Below, piece after piece: positions 46,020-58,032 of a DNA stretch of 64,000 nt. The stretch covers positions 2,830,501 to 2,894,500 of the forward strand of contig JAKOON010000021.1 in NCBI GenBank assembly GCA_022577435.1, written 5' to 3'. The notes beneath the pieces were generated by a model. It searched no databases, was not told the origin of the DNA, and was given only the letters and a program-made list of their open reading frames with translations. Within the stretch, counting starts at the first letter, position 1; each line of letters starts with the position of its first letter. Source of the DNA: Embiotoca jacksoni. Lineage: Eukaryota; Chordata; Actinopteri; Embiotocidae. The position numbers and the translations under genes are program-made.

Positions 46020-47779
46020 TTGGGGCACAGAATAGTTTTCCAGTTAAAGGGATAATTCTGCAATTTTTCAAAGCAATTATGCACGCACGGAACAGCCTAC
46101 CGGCAAAACTGCAAACTAAGCTTTATATTTGCAGCTTTAGCCACTTCACTGTCTTCGAGTAGTTTGCATTTTACTGTGTCCATACCTCAATCCAAAGAGG
46201 AGAGCACAGAAAACTCCTGTGTGGACTTTTCATACATGGGCATATGAAAATGAGAATCCAAGGTATATTTACATTATATTTACAGCATGCCTCATTTGCA
46301 TACACAGTCAATTTTACTTTTGTGACTTCAGCTCAAAAAAAAGTTACGACTGCTGTGCTGCTTTATTTTTTTAAACATACTCTGTCAGAGTGAGTGACCT
46401 TCACAATATTTTGACTGGGTGGTAATTAAAGGAATTTCACAGGATCTTACTGTCAGTATGATTCATTTGAATTCAGAGGAGACCTTTTCCTTCAATGCCC
46501 AGCAGGTCGTCACCCAAGCACACGTGGTATTTTTAAAAGAAGAAATTAGCAACCTTAATGCTTTCTTTCATTCGTTCTATCTTTTTTTCTTGTGTCTCTG
46601 ACTTGCTTTATGATTGCACACAGCGTACAGAGAAAACAAGAACGTGGACGCTTCAGCCGTAAACTGAATTAAAACCCTCATCGTCATGGCTGTGCCGTTG
46701 CCGGGCCACCAACGCCATCGTCTCTTAAACCTGCACGAAAAATGTAATTTATCTGTCAGACTCAGCGACGGAAGCTGGCGGTGTTCAAGTGACAAAATAA
46801 AAATAAAACGACACAAAATGATGACAGCTTAAATAAAAAGAAAAAAGCTCTGGAGCCACTGAGTAAAGACAATTATTGTTTTCTTTCTGTGCTGGCTCCT
46901 TGTAAAGCACCTGTACATTATCCACTGGACTATGGTAAACAATGTATACTTTAGCTACTGTATGTGAGATGGCACTGCTTCTACACATCACTGACAAAAT
47001 AAGTTTGGGGAAAAGGAGAATTTTGACACGTTGTTTGCTGTGAAAAGAATGCACGGTAAGTTATACACAGAGCTTAGTCTTTACTACTTGACTTGTTTGT
47101 TTGTGACAGCAATTTGATTAGTTTCTTAGCAGTTTTTTTTTGTTTTTTTTTACATGACACTTTTCTTCTTTTTTCATGAGTTTGCTTCAGGCAACAGATT
47201 TGGTGATGTTGTGAATTCTCCTGTGTATTTGTTTGACATATAAGCTGTTTTCCGTTTTGTTGGAGAGTGTTGCACTTTGTGACTTCTGCTATCCAGGACA
47301 CATCATAACTGTCACAACTGTGGGAGTGTGACGACGACGTGTGCAAGAATGACCCAAGTAAATGTCAGAAGAAAGGAGTCAATTCTTAATTGAAACAACT
47401 GGTCAACTAACAGGGGAGTAGATATTCACACATCAAAATCCTGTGTGTGCTCCTGTACTATGCATGTTGTTTAACACAGGAAGTCAACGAATATGAATTT
47501 AAGAGAATGATATTCCATAAATTAGATAGGATAGAGTGCTTCTATGTCACATCTGTTTGCTTTGGATCCAGCATACTCCAATACTTTTGCCAATTCTGTT
47601 TATTGGGCTGGTTTGAAAGATGCAAATCAAAATCTGTTGTGGACTGAACAACTGGGCTGAGACAGCCTGAAAAAAGGGGACCACCTTCTGGTATACCTTG
47701 GCAAAATTAGGTAATTTAAAAGCCTGATTATGATCTCTAGTCTAGTTTCAGGTACATAAAAATATCGCCGATGCACCCG
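46020..47779. other. Unassigned DNA
   Basis: No gene or recognised element, apart from 'aaagggataattctgcaat' near 46046, which recalls the start of a teleost repeat. Confidence 0.4.
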
Positions 47780-47930
47780 GACAACTGTTCACAAAAGCAT
47801 GTGTAACTCGGCTGCGGATTCTGATCAAGCAACGTGACTTGGAGTACTCATTTAAAAAGGTTGAAGCTTCTCTGTGCTCCGAGCACATCGCCTTGCTGCG
47901 CACCATTTGCGGGCAACAGATGCAGACAGG
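47780..47930 (+). repeat. Family C dispersed repeat, copy 3 (longest)
   Basis: 'actgttcacaaaagcatgtg' with taactcgg, then 'gatcaagcaacgtgacttgg', then 'gcttctctgtgctccgagca' and ttgctgcgcaccatttgcg align with 2495-2650 and partly with 26385-26470. An open frame through it reads LIKQRDLEYSFKKVEASLC, and copy 1 has VLMLIEQHDL in the corresponding frame, so the family may once have been coding. No protein family is recognised. Confidence 0.6.
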
Positions 47931-48640
47931 AAACTCTTTGATCTACCCTCATACAACTCCGCCAGTAGTTAAATCCGTACTTAAACCGGCAGCATGGAAC
48001 ATTTGTCTCCACCTTCGGCCAGTGAAAGTACCAACATAATCACTGAAAACGCATGCTTACGTCATCGGCTCTGTCGTAGCCTACTCAGTCGCTTCTACTT
48101 GGCTGTAAAATGGTAGATAAATTGATCCGAGTGTAACGGCATCCACAAACTGATTTGTTTCACTACAAGAATGTGATCCATTCAGACCTTGAAAAGGTTA
48201 GCAGTTGCACAATTTAAATATTTTATTGCCATTCAAGTTAGTATGGGGTTAGCCCTATAGAAGTTTATGGAACTGGATTAGCCAGTGTTAGCCCTTGGTG
48301 CACATGTTCTGCCCATAAAGCCTGGGAATGTATCACCAGACACGAGATTTAGAAACTCTGTCTACCGTGAAATACAGAGAGATTTATCAAGTGGCGAGAG
48401 GCTAAATAAACATCTCATTTCGTTTGGCTTGAATATAACAAAAATTCGGAACTATAGTTTTGAGAAAAGTATTAGAGTAAATTTAATAAGTCACACTTCA
48501 TCAGATATAAATAAAAGAATAAGGATTATAAATTCACTTGAATTTGTCTTGATTTCCCTACATAGGGTCCATGAAGAGCTAATGATGAAGGATGACAGTT
48601 GCCACAACTGTCCAATCTAAGATTTACCTGTCAGTGTAAT
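47931..48640. other. Unassigned DNA
   Basis: A 111-codon frame at 48285-48620 has no known motif. No repeat is firmly recognised. Confidence 0.4.
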
Positions 48641-48815
48641 TCTTTTTTCCTAATAGTTTATTACCTAATACAATATACCGGACGCGCTTTCTTGAAGAAA
48701 ATTGTATTTTCTTGATTCTTGTTGTTCTGGGTTTTGTACCCTCATGGTTGAAATGCACTTATTATAAGTCGCTTTGGACAAAAGCGTCAGCTAATTGAAA
48801 TGTAATGAAATGTTC
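48641..48815 (+). repeat. LINE/SINE 3' tail
   Basis: 'ataagtcgctttggacaaaa' then gcgtcagctaattgaaatgt is a near match to the conserved tail 'gtaagtcgctttggataaaa' plus gcgtctgctaaatg shared by many fish LINEs and the SINEs that depend on them. It lies at the 3' end of unrecognised sequence, so the copy is strongly 5'-truncated or its body is unrecognisable. Confidence 0.8.
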
Positions 48816-51399
48816 AATATCTGAACAGGGATTTTGAACAATACCCACTACTATATGTTGTTTTTCCAGCCCAAAGGATAATGCAATCATAGAGCTTTAA
48901 GCAACATGTCAGTATTTTATGTCAATTTTATGTGTATAAAAAGGAGAAAGATGAAAATGTAAATGTATATATAGTCAAGGAAACACGACATTAAAATAAC
49001 TGATACAGATAAGCACTGTGCAATACAAAATAATGAAAGCAATCTCCTTCCTGTACATTCATACCTGTTCATATTTGCTATCTTTAAGCTGTCTCTCTGA
49101 ATGCTATTTTACATTAATGTACTGTCCTCTCAGGGGCACGGTAACTCACACTGCTTTGCCAAACCCTGAGGACATTTTTAAATTATTAACCTCAGACTCA
49201 GGCACACCCTACCGCACACTGTAACATCCAGACACACTTTCACAGTCACACAGAGTGAGAAGGAGGCAGAGACAGTGAGGCAGCCTTTACATAAGCAATA
49301 TTATTTGGCCGAAGAAAACCTCTTTTTGCAGAAGGAGGAAAAGGGCATTTCGATGAAGGTTTTAGGTTAAGAAAAAAATTTGCAAAAGAAAATGTATTTA
49401 GTGTGAACTCTGTAGCCTAAAAAGATGTGATGATAGGAAGAGAAAGAGTGAGAACATACGCGAGACTACTTGTAGTGTGTGTGAAACACAGTCTGGCATG
49501 TGTGAAAGTGCACATTAAATGAAAGTGTGTATTTGTGTGTGTAGTGGCGCCCCAACATATGACACGTTTTCATTAGTGGTTAAAAGGCACATTATATTCT
49601 TAAAAATAAAAATTGTGTTTTTTTGCATACAAAGAAGAAGCCGACAATGGTTACATTATGAATCATCTAAGCTGCAATCTATGATTTATGTTATGATAAT
49701 CAGAGGAGAAGCATCATTTAATATAATTCCCATCTCAAAAGTCATGGGGTTCCAGTTCGGTTTTATTGGCCCCATAAAGGCAGATTGCTCCATCTTTAGC
49801 AGTTCATGCTGTTCAGAATGCAATTGAAACATTGTTGGAATGAAATTAATTTCATGGAGCATAGGTTGTGGATTTTAATTTATTTCCAAAGCTGAAAGTT
49901 TATTGTCAAAACCTTCATTTTAATGGTGTTTTATGTGGGGCCAGGCGACAATGGATTAAGCCAAATAATACTTTAGTTTTGACCAAATACCTTTATATTG
50001 ATATGGAGACATAATTGTAGGGATGACTATTGGTGCCGTCACAAAATATTTACACAATAATAATTTTAATAAATACTCATCGGTAATGTTTATAAAATGA
50101 CTAAGTGGATAAAAGGCAAATAATATAACAAACAGAACAGTCTGGTGAGTTCAGAAATGATCACATCACTGCAATGCAGCCTTTAAACCCACAAAATTGA
50201 AACATTTATGCCATATCTCAATACTACAGTTTAAAAATATCGAACCTGTCTATTCTCAAATCACAACCTTGATATAATATCAATATATTGCCCAGGACTA
50301 TTTTGATGACTATATTTCCAGCATATAAAAGGCTCTATACAATTTCTTTTGTTTTGAGCCCTGTGCTGCCTAAAAACTGGATTTGTCTAAACAAAATGTC
50401 AAAGAAATGAGGAAAAAAACATGTACAAAAACTCACATTAATACTTGTATCCAGTAGAATATTCACATAAGTGAGAAAACTATCAAACATTTGCATTCGA
50501 GAAGTTTCTTATTATTTTGCTTAAAATTACTTCAAAATAAATTATCAACATTTTTGTTCATTTAACGACAGTATACCATATGGGAAAAAGCATAGAATTG
50601 TTAACCATCTTGTTCCAAAATTAATATATTCCTGGAACAAATCTGCAAGGATTTACTTCCATTCTCCCACGAGAGCATTAATGGCATCAGCCACTGAGGT
50701 TGAGCAATAAGGCCTCGCTCTCAGTTGGCGTTCCAATTCATCCTAAAGGAATCGGACACAGTTGTGGTCAGAGCTCTCTGCATCAATCTAAATAAATAAA
50801 TAGATAAACTAAACTATAAAGATAAACCGAAAGCCAGCCAAATGGGCAGATGTGAGTCCTCCTGGTCCCAGTTGTTCAAGGCACCATCTGCATGCACTCA
50901 GGGAGGTCAACAAACACCAAAACAAACACACCCTCCAGACACAATTAAAAACAGTCCCTATCTGAGGGAAACTTTTAATATAGACAGACAGGCCCATGAA
51001 CCTTCATCTGTTATTCTTGCTTTCCCTCTGAATCAGACACGCATACAGAAAAAACACAGCTTAAAGCCTGTTGTGTTGCCAGTGGTGTAAACAAACAAAG
51101 GGCAAGTAATATATGATAAGCTGTGACCAGTTTGCCACTAAATTTACTCACATGGGATTAGAGTGGTACACCAAGAGAGAAAATGTAATGGACTATAAGC
51201 CAAACAACATGACTCATTTAATGGACATCTTTTATTAATTAAAACAAAGCTGTAATGCTTACTGATGAGTGTTTTTACTTATCATCTAAAAATCATCCTA
51301 AAAAAATAGTAATTTTTACCATCAGGTGTTCATGGGATTTGGGCAGCATAGTGTTTATAAAAGAAATCATGACAATGCCTACCGAATTACCATTTGTAA
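48816..51399. other. Unassigned AT-rich DNA
   Basis: A 2.6-kb stretch without recognised elements. Open frames of up to 102 codons (49519-49827) show no known motif. Confidence 0.45.
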
Positions 51400-52700
51400 C
51401 CGTGTTTGACTAATTCTGATATTTCTCACAATGAAAGGCGCATACTGTTGACTTGTTGTCTTCTAAATCCAAGACAGATCTGTCTCTTCCTTTTCACCCA
51501 TATTCTGTGGAGTACCCCAAGGCTCTATATTAGGCCCTATTTTGTTTATCCTGTATATGCTTCCTTTGAAGTCTATTTTTTTTTTCTAAGTATATGAACT
51601 CCTATTATTAGGCAGACAACACCCAGTTGCTCCTCACGCTGAGAACTAGATATCTATGCAGTGTTAAGCTTAAAAAAGTGCGTCATTTGCCCCACGTCAA
51701 CTGTTGCTCCTAGCATTAATCGGATGCGTCACACAGCAATGCAAGAGGACCACATACAACATGTAAAAAAAAAAAAAAAAAAAAAAAAAACATACTTTGG
51801 ATAAGTTGCCAATTGTCCAGGTAATAACGGCAGTAGGGGCGCGCAGCTTGGGATATTTCTCGACCATGATAAATAGTCTCTTCTCACCAATTGTGAGAAT
51901 GCAGCAGAAAGAGGTGAGAAAGTCAAAGTGTCTGAGAACGTAGTGGAAAATAAATGTCTATGGGAGCCGGCAAGTACAAAAATTAATTTTCTCGAGGCTG
52001 GAAATAAGATAAGTACTGTGGAGTTTATGTTGGGTGCGCGCATCCGCGACAGGTTATACATAGAAAACCAATAGGAGCGGCTGTGTCTTTTGGCCTTTAA
52101 ATTCCTTTGGAATTGAATTTGTTTTTATGCTTTTGTTTCCTCTCACCTCGATAACTGTAGTCGTCTCGTTGCAATGACTATTTAGTCAGCCTTGAAAAAC
52201 ATCATATCCTCAGTAGTGGCCTCCCTTCACCTGTTACGATGAGGAACAGAATTGATTTTAGGATTTTTGTATTGGTTTTTAAAGCACAGAATGGACTCTG
52301 AACTTCTTGTTCCTATTCCATCTCCAGATCCCTCAGACCTCCCAGCTGACCAATCACTGCACTCCTTTCCAAACACTTAGTTAAAAACCAAAGGTGATGA
52401 AGCAGTTTATTTTGTCAGTGCCAAATTGTGGGATAATTTGCTACTTTTTACGAAATCGTTCCACCCCATTGATATCTTTAAGAGCAGTCAATAGAACCAT
52501 CTCTTTTCACTTTAGCATTTTAAGAGTCATCATTAAGACATCAGTGATCGCAAACTACCTTCTGTTCATCTTTAGTTGTTTGTGTTGTGTTTATTATCAT
52601 ATCCATACATCATATGATTTAGTTAATTTTATTAATTTTCTTAGATCCACTATTTTATGTTTTTAATTCATAATTCCTCATTTAATTTGATTTTAAACAT
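51400..52700 (+). pseudogene. L2-type LINE remnant (reverse transcriptase C-terminal half)
   Basis: In one frame 51508-51570 reads GVPQGSILGPILFILYM, the RT block preceding the active site in fish L2/CR1-like LINEs. The active site itself (usually YADDTQL) is at about 51605-51630 but reads with a stop and an Asp-to-Asn change (A-D-N-T-Q-L), so it is dead. Further blocks follow in the right order: LDNCSRLVAM at about 52149 (for SRLDYCNSL), RIDFRIFVLVFKA at about 52249, and KGDEAVYFVSAKLWDNLLLF at about 52391, the usual C-terminus. Multiple stops and frameshifts are present, and the 5' half is missing. Family assignment is from motif memory. Confidence 0.85.
51715..52075. mobile_element. Possible insertion nested in the LINE, with internal A26
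   Basis: The distance between the RT active-site block and the SRLDYCN-like block is about 200 bp longer than the LINE layout I expect. CGGATGCG at 51721 and its complement CGCATCCG at about 52038 could mark the ends of an insert. It contains A26 (51765-51790). It is not recognisable as LINE sequence. Tentative. Confidence 0.3.
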
Positions 52701-54172
52701 GAATCAAATAATACAATTTATCCTGTGTATGCAGTTTGGTCAGTGCTGTTTTTAAAATAGGCTCTAGAAATAACTGACTTAATTTGAATATTATCAGTCT
52801 GTCAATGAAAGTCCATCATATAAAAAGTGGGATGCAGGTTGTTTTTTTTATCAGTTTGTCACTTTGTATTATTAGTTTATGAATCTTAGTTATATCAGTG
52901 TTAATCTAAATTCTGAAGAGATACTTCGGACACAGAAGTTTGTTTCACTCTTCCTCAGTCTCTGAGATGTATCTCGGGATCAAACAAAAGACTGTGCACT
53001 TGCCTGTCTGCGTATGCTGGTGAGAGTCTTTGTTTTTCCAGAAAATTAGAAACCAAAACTAAGTGTGACACTGATCCATCTTCACCTTGTCGACTTTACT
53101 TTGGTACATTCTGTCTTGCGTGAACTCGGGGTGACAACAATAGGCTCATTGTGGTGTGCATTAATTATAAGTGAGCGTACCCAGGTAAATGAACACCGAT
53201 AAGTGACAGAATTAATCTGCAGAGAAAACAAAGAATTAAATAAATATATACCGCACCCAGAGGCAGATATGACCCCATGTCAACAATTGATTCAGTTATT
53301 TTGTTGCAGTCAATGTGACATGAGGGCAACAAGTGTTAGTTCTGCTGAAATCAATGTGCAGCTACATAATAATGCCGCTTGCTATTGCAGTTATTATGAT
53401 GCCTTTTAAGTGCTGTTGGAAATATTTTAATCACAAGTCAAGCACAAATGAGTGCTGCAATCAAGGGTGAATATGTCTCTCATAGTTGTGCTTAAAGGTA
53501 AGGTTTTCAAAAAATATTGAGGTGGTTCTCCTAAACCTATTTATTCTAATTACGAACTTTTGACTTTAACTCGTCAACACTATTTAAATAGAATTCTCCA
53601 ATAAAAGAAAATGTTTTTTTTAGCTAAAAACAATTATGGATATTGACAAGTGAATTGAGTTTTAATTCATTCATTATGTGCAGTTTCGACGCAGTGCTCA
53701 AGAGGTCAGATGTGTTATACTTGAATGCCTCAGTGACAGAAAAGTAACATTGACCCTAATTTCTCTTGCATAAGATCTGGATACTTACTGTATAAGTTCT
53801 GCTCTTGAGGTACGCGTTAAAATCCCAAAAAAGAAATGTTTGGAAGAAATTGAGAAACATTTACCGGAGTTCAAAAAGGCCAAAGTGTTATATATTATTT
53901 AACACTGACTTAAGAGGTTGTTGAATATGTGTATCTATTTTTAATTACCTTCAGTACTATTAGTAAGTTCCCCATTATGTCCTCAAAAATCCCTAAAATA
54001 TATTTTATGGAACTTTCTTTGCGTACCAAGGCTTTAGTTAAATGTTTCATACATTTTTATTCAGATCAGTAGAAGGGCTTGCAGATTAAAGGGGTTTAAT
54101 AATTTGACCTGTATTTCGAAAATATAACTGGCTGATTGTCTCAAACATTTTGTTAGCTCCGATGTTAGCAGC
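52701..54172. other. Unassigned AT-rich DNA
   Basis: No gene or recognised repeat. Confidence 0.45.
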
Positions 54173-54215
54173 TTTTTTTTTTTTTTTTTTTTTTTGTGGT
54201 GGGGGGAGGGGGGTG
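54173..54215. repeat. T23 run followed by a G-rich block
   Basis: T run 54173-54195, then gtggtggggggaggggggtg, which has the G-runs needed for a quadruplex on the plus strand. Confidence 0.9.
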
Positions 54216-54991
54216 TATTAGAAAGGTCCTAGGTAGCATTACTTTAAAACTTAAATTTTTGTTCAAATTATTCCTAAACGAAATCTTAATGATTGTCTAA
54301 AGTATCTTTTTACCATAGAAAATTAATATCACTGATTTCAAATATCTCTTCAGGATAGCGAAATTACACAAATAATAATTTTAACAATAAAATTCTGCGT
54401 TGTCATGCTTGCAGAAAATCCCAGGTTATAAATATTAATATCAAATTCTGAAAGTATTGTTTATTATCATTTAAAACAATTATCTGACTCTGTGATAAAC
54501 GTGTAAAACTAAGTATTTCAGTTTACACAGGAGGAACACTGTGCTGTAGAGCAATTTGCTGTAAAGCAATACCGGTGATGTCAAATCCAAAACGTACTAT
54601 GTATCGAGGCTGTGTTTAAGGCATGGGAGATCCAAGATCCTCAACCACAAAAAAATGTGTCACGTGATGAGGAATATCCATTTGTGAAAACGTGCTATGG
54701 ACCCATTCCAGCTGTATGTGTGTGTATGTTTGTGCCTGTACATGAAGGTCATACTGTGATTGCTTATCGATCTGAACTGACGATACACTAATATTTCTTC
54801 ATAATTATTTAACCAGAGACAGACTGTCTGTGTGTGTGTTTCTCCGTCTGTGGACGTGCCATGTGTATAAAATAACATTATGTCTTGCACTGCTCTTATT
54901 TTTCACTCATAATTATCACCTGAACACATCATATAATGATCCATGATAGAGACAGTGGAGAGGAGAAATGGAAAATGGGAGGTGTGCGTGC
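54216..54991. other. Unassigned DNA
   Basis: No gene or recognised repeat. Confidence 0.45.
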
Positions 54992-55105
54992 AAAAGCAAC
55001 ATAAAAAAAAAAAAAAAAAAAAAAAGCAACATAGCTCTTTGCACCTGGACTTTTAACCCATCTCGAACACAACATAATGATTTTGGAAAAAAAAAAAAAA
55101 AAAAA
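54992..55105. repeat. Two A-tracts, the first flanked by a 12-bp direct repeat
   Basis: AAAAGCAACATA occurs at 54992-55003 and again at 55022-55033, on either side of an A23 run (55003-55025). A second A19 run follows at 55087-55105. The direct repeat could be a target duplication around an inserted A-tail or a slippage product. Confidence 0.8.
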
Positions 55106-55464
55106 GACAGACACCAAGTACTCAGATGCACCATCGTGCCCTGCAGAGGGAACCTTTATGTCGAGGTGTATTGTGTGTCTTTGTATTCTAGCTTCCTGTA
55201 TAAAAACTAAACTAAAATGTGGGTGTTTAAAAGACAGATGTTCTCCAAACAGATTTTTTTTGTTTATGCATTTAAAGAAACACTCCTTGCAAAAAAAGAA
55301 AACGCATCCCTCAAGTCAATTATGTCTATTCCTCACTTGGACTCTTAGAATAGGGGTATTTTAAATGCACTAAACGCAAGATTTCTAGAGTTTGGAGTCT
55401 TAACAAATACTTTAATATTTTCTTGCAGTGAGTCAGATAAAATTATCCCAAATCTGCACAGTAA
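55106..55464. other. Unassigned DNA
   Basis: No gene or recognised repeat. Confidence 0.45.
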
Positions 55465-55765
55465 ATTTCAAGCTACAGCCAGGGTCCTGTTTGCCTGGAT
55501 TAGCACAAAGAATGAATACAGCTAGCCTGGCTGTTTAAAAAAAAAAATTTAAAAAAAATCTGCCAACCAGAACCTGTGAAATTACCCAATTAAATTAATT
55601 GGAAGTGCTGGTATGCAAAAAAATTCTGTTTCATTTCCACTGACCTGTTTCTACTCTTTATGCTAAGCTAAGTTCACAAGCGCCTGCTCCAATTAAATAT
55701 TTACTGTACAGACAGAAGAGTGATTGATCTTTTCATAAGAGCGCAAAAGAGAGCAAAGTATGTCC
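55465..55765 (+). repeat. Family D dispersed repeat
   Basis: 'cagctagcctggctgtttaa', 'aagtgctggtatgcaaaaaa', 'tttatgctaagctaagttca', 'tatttactgtacagacagaa' with gagtgattgatctttt, and a final agcaaagtatgtccc match the order of blocks of a well-known percomorph repeat marked by the word atgctaagctaagc. Non-coding. Confidence 0.7.
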
Positions 55766-57627
55766 CAAAGTGTGGTCCTGGTCCTTTACGGTAAAGGTTG
55801 TTCTGCCTTATCCGTCTCCTCTTTCATTCAAGTGTACAAGACTGTGCAAGCAATTTAAAAGCTTGCTTGATGTTCTTGTATCAGTAGCGTATTAGTGTGA
55901 CATGTAGTAATAGAGTAGTGTACATCATATCTTGCAAGATGCAACATATACTTGTCACTTGGCTCATTCTACACATTTCAGTTTGCTTCTGATAAGTAGC
56001 TCAATTTCTTTCACTTCCTGGTAGCAAAATACCTAAATTTGCAGGTGATTTTTGTTTTTTGTTTATACACCAAAATATAAACACGATTATGAATATTCTA
56101 TTCAGCTTTTGTCACTACAGTCCCCTTAATCCTATAATACTTTATGTCTCTACATCCTTTATGACCATCAGAGTGGTAGAAAAGTTGAGCTACAGTAGCA
56201 GATCTTTTCATGTGTATTTCAGGAGAACCTCCCTGTTAAACTTTCATGCATGTCATATATTAATATTTTATATATTATAATACAATATAATATATTAATA
56301 TTATTTTAAGCGTATTAACTAATTAATTCTGAAATAGTGACCTGCTTAGAGGTGATTAAAAATCTTTGATTTAAATTGATTTAGTTACAGCTTTAGGTAC
56401 TGACAAATATGTATGAAATAACTATATACAGTGTGAGAATTCTCCTACTCCCAGATCACGTTGCAGTTATTGATTGTAATAATCTCAGATTAGTGATCTA
56501 AATTTATCCACCAAGTATGTGGCCCAAAAGTCTCCTTTACACACGTACTGTTACTTCTTTGTTAACGCCATTCCATACCGAGGATGCAGTGTCTTACCCA
56601 AAAAGAAAACATTTTACTGAAAAGCCATAAGTGTATTTCATAAATTCTGCCTGAACCCAGAGACTTTTGGTGCATCTTTGCTAAACCTAACATCGGTTCT
56701 TCTGTCACCGTTATACTATTCATTTCTAAAAACTTCTGTTATCGTTTAACAGAGAGGATGAGTTGGGAACAAATTGACATACTTTTGTCAATCTGCCAAA
56801 AAACAGATTAGACAGAATAGAAGGACCAGAGAAAAAAACAAAAAAAAAAAAAAAATCAGTCACTCAATACCTTCATCAAACCAAAGTGTAAACCATTTTA
56901 CAAATAATACTGCCAACCCAACCTCAAGTCAATTTCAGACAATAAGAAAATATCTATTACAAAAAAACAAAAAACATTTTGGCAAAGATCAAACTATTAA
57001 AAAATATCTAAAAATACAGTAATGGACTCATGCAAAAGAGACAGGTGTCAAATTGTGACAAGACAAATTTTGCACACACATGTTTGCAGAACAGAACACG
57101 ACAAAACAAAGCAGCACTATGTTGGATATTAAGTGGATTATTCGGTATTCAGGAGAACACATCAAATTAGTGTGCAAGCAAGTGATAAGATAGGACGAGT
57201 TGTTCCTGTCATATGAAGTCTGCTGACATATTCTACACGTGCAAATGCTGACATCAAACAAAATATTTTGTTTTTTTTAATTGGGGTGTAACCTGCTGAT
57301 AATTAATTTTCAAAATGAAGAAATCAAGCACACACAATGTCAAACACACCTCATCATACAGTCATATCACACATTACATTTAGAGTCCTTCAGTACCTGA
57401 GGTTGACCAAAACAAAAATGTCCATGAACTAACTCGTACTTAAGATTGTCAAGTAGCTCAGTTTTAAACAGCTTGATGGAAAAACAAATCCAGACTAGAT
57501 CACCATGTATTTACCTGATACACACTGAACCTACATCAAACAATTCACAATAACTATATTATCACGACATCTATTCAAAAATATTCATATTATTATCAGG
57601 AGAGTTGTCATGTTATATCTGTTTACA
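55766..57627. other. Unassigned AT-rich DNA
   Basis: A 1.9-kb stretch with A-rich words (A15-type run at 56839-56853). No recognised element or gene. Confidence 0.45.
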
Positions 57628-57995
57628 ATGTTATGCTAAGATTTCCTTTTCGTTAGCTGCATTGCAAGTGACAACCAGCACAAAGCAGCGATACCGCCAC
57701 CTTCTGTGTTGGAGTGTAAACTGGATAAGGTGTTGGTGATGGACTTTTTACAATATTATTGCATGTACTTTATTAATGCAATAATAACATTTATTTTTTT
57801 TAAATATCGCGGCTAACATCGATGCCGGTATACTGAGACACCCCTAAACGGACCTAAACAAAACTGAGCCAAGAAAGAAGCATCGAGTGAGTCCAAAAAG
57901 ACTGGCTGTACTTGGCCAGTTTATAGAAATACCAAATTCTAAATAAGTCTGAAAACAAACCACATGCCAATAACATCCTGGAGCTAGGTCATTTC

Positions 57996-58031
<36 letters not shown>
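57628..58031 (+). repeat. Inverted repeat pair, arm 2
   Basis: Reverse complement of 41343-41745 at about 94% by eye, starting at ctgtttacaatg and ending in 'gagctaggtcatttccag' and (TG)n (57999-58031). It contains a perfect 11-bp stem, TATTATTGCAT (57754-57764) with ATGCAATAATA (57776-57786), around an 11-nt loop. Relative to arm 1 the main difference is an 8-bp gap near 57820. Confidence 0.9.
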
Positions 58032-58032
<1 letters not shown>

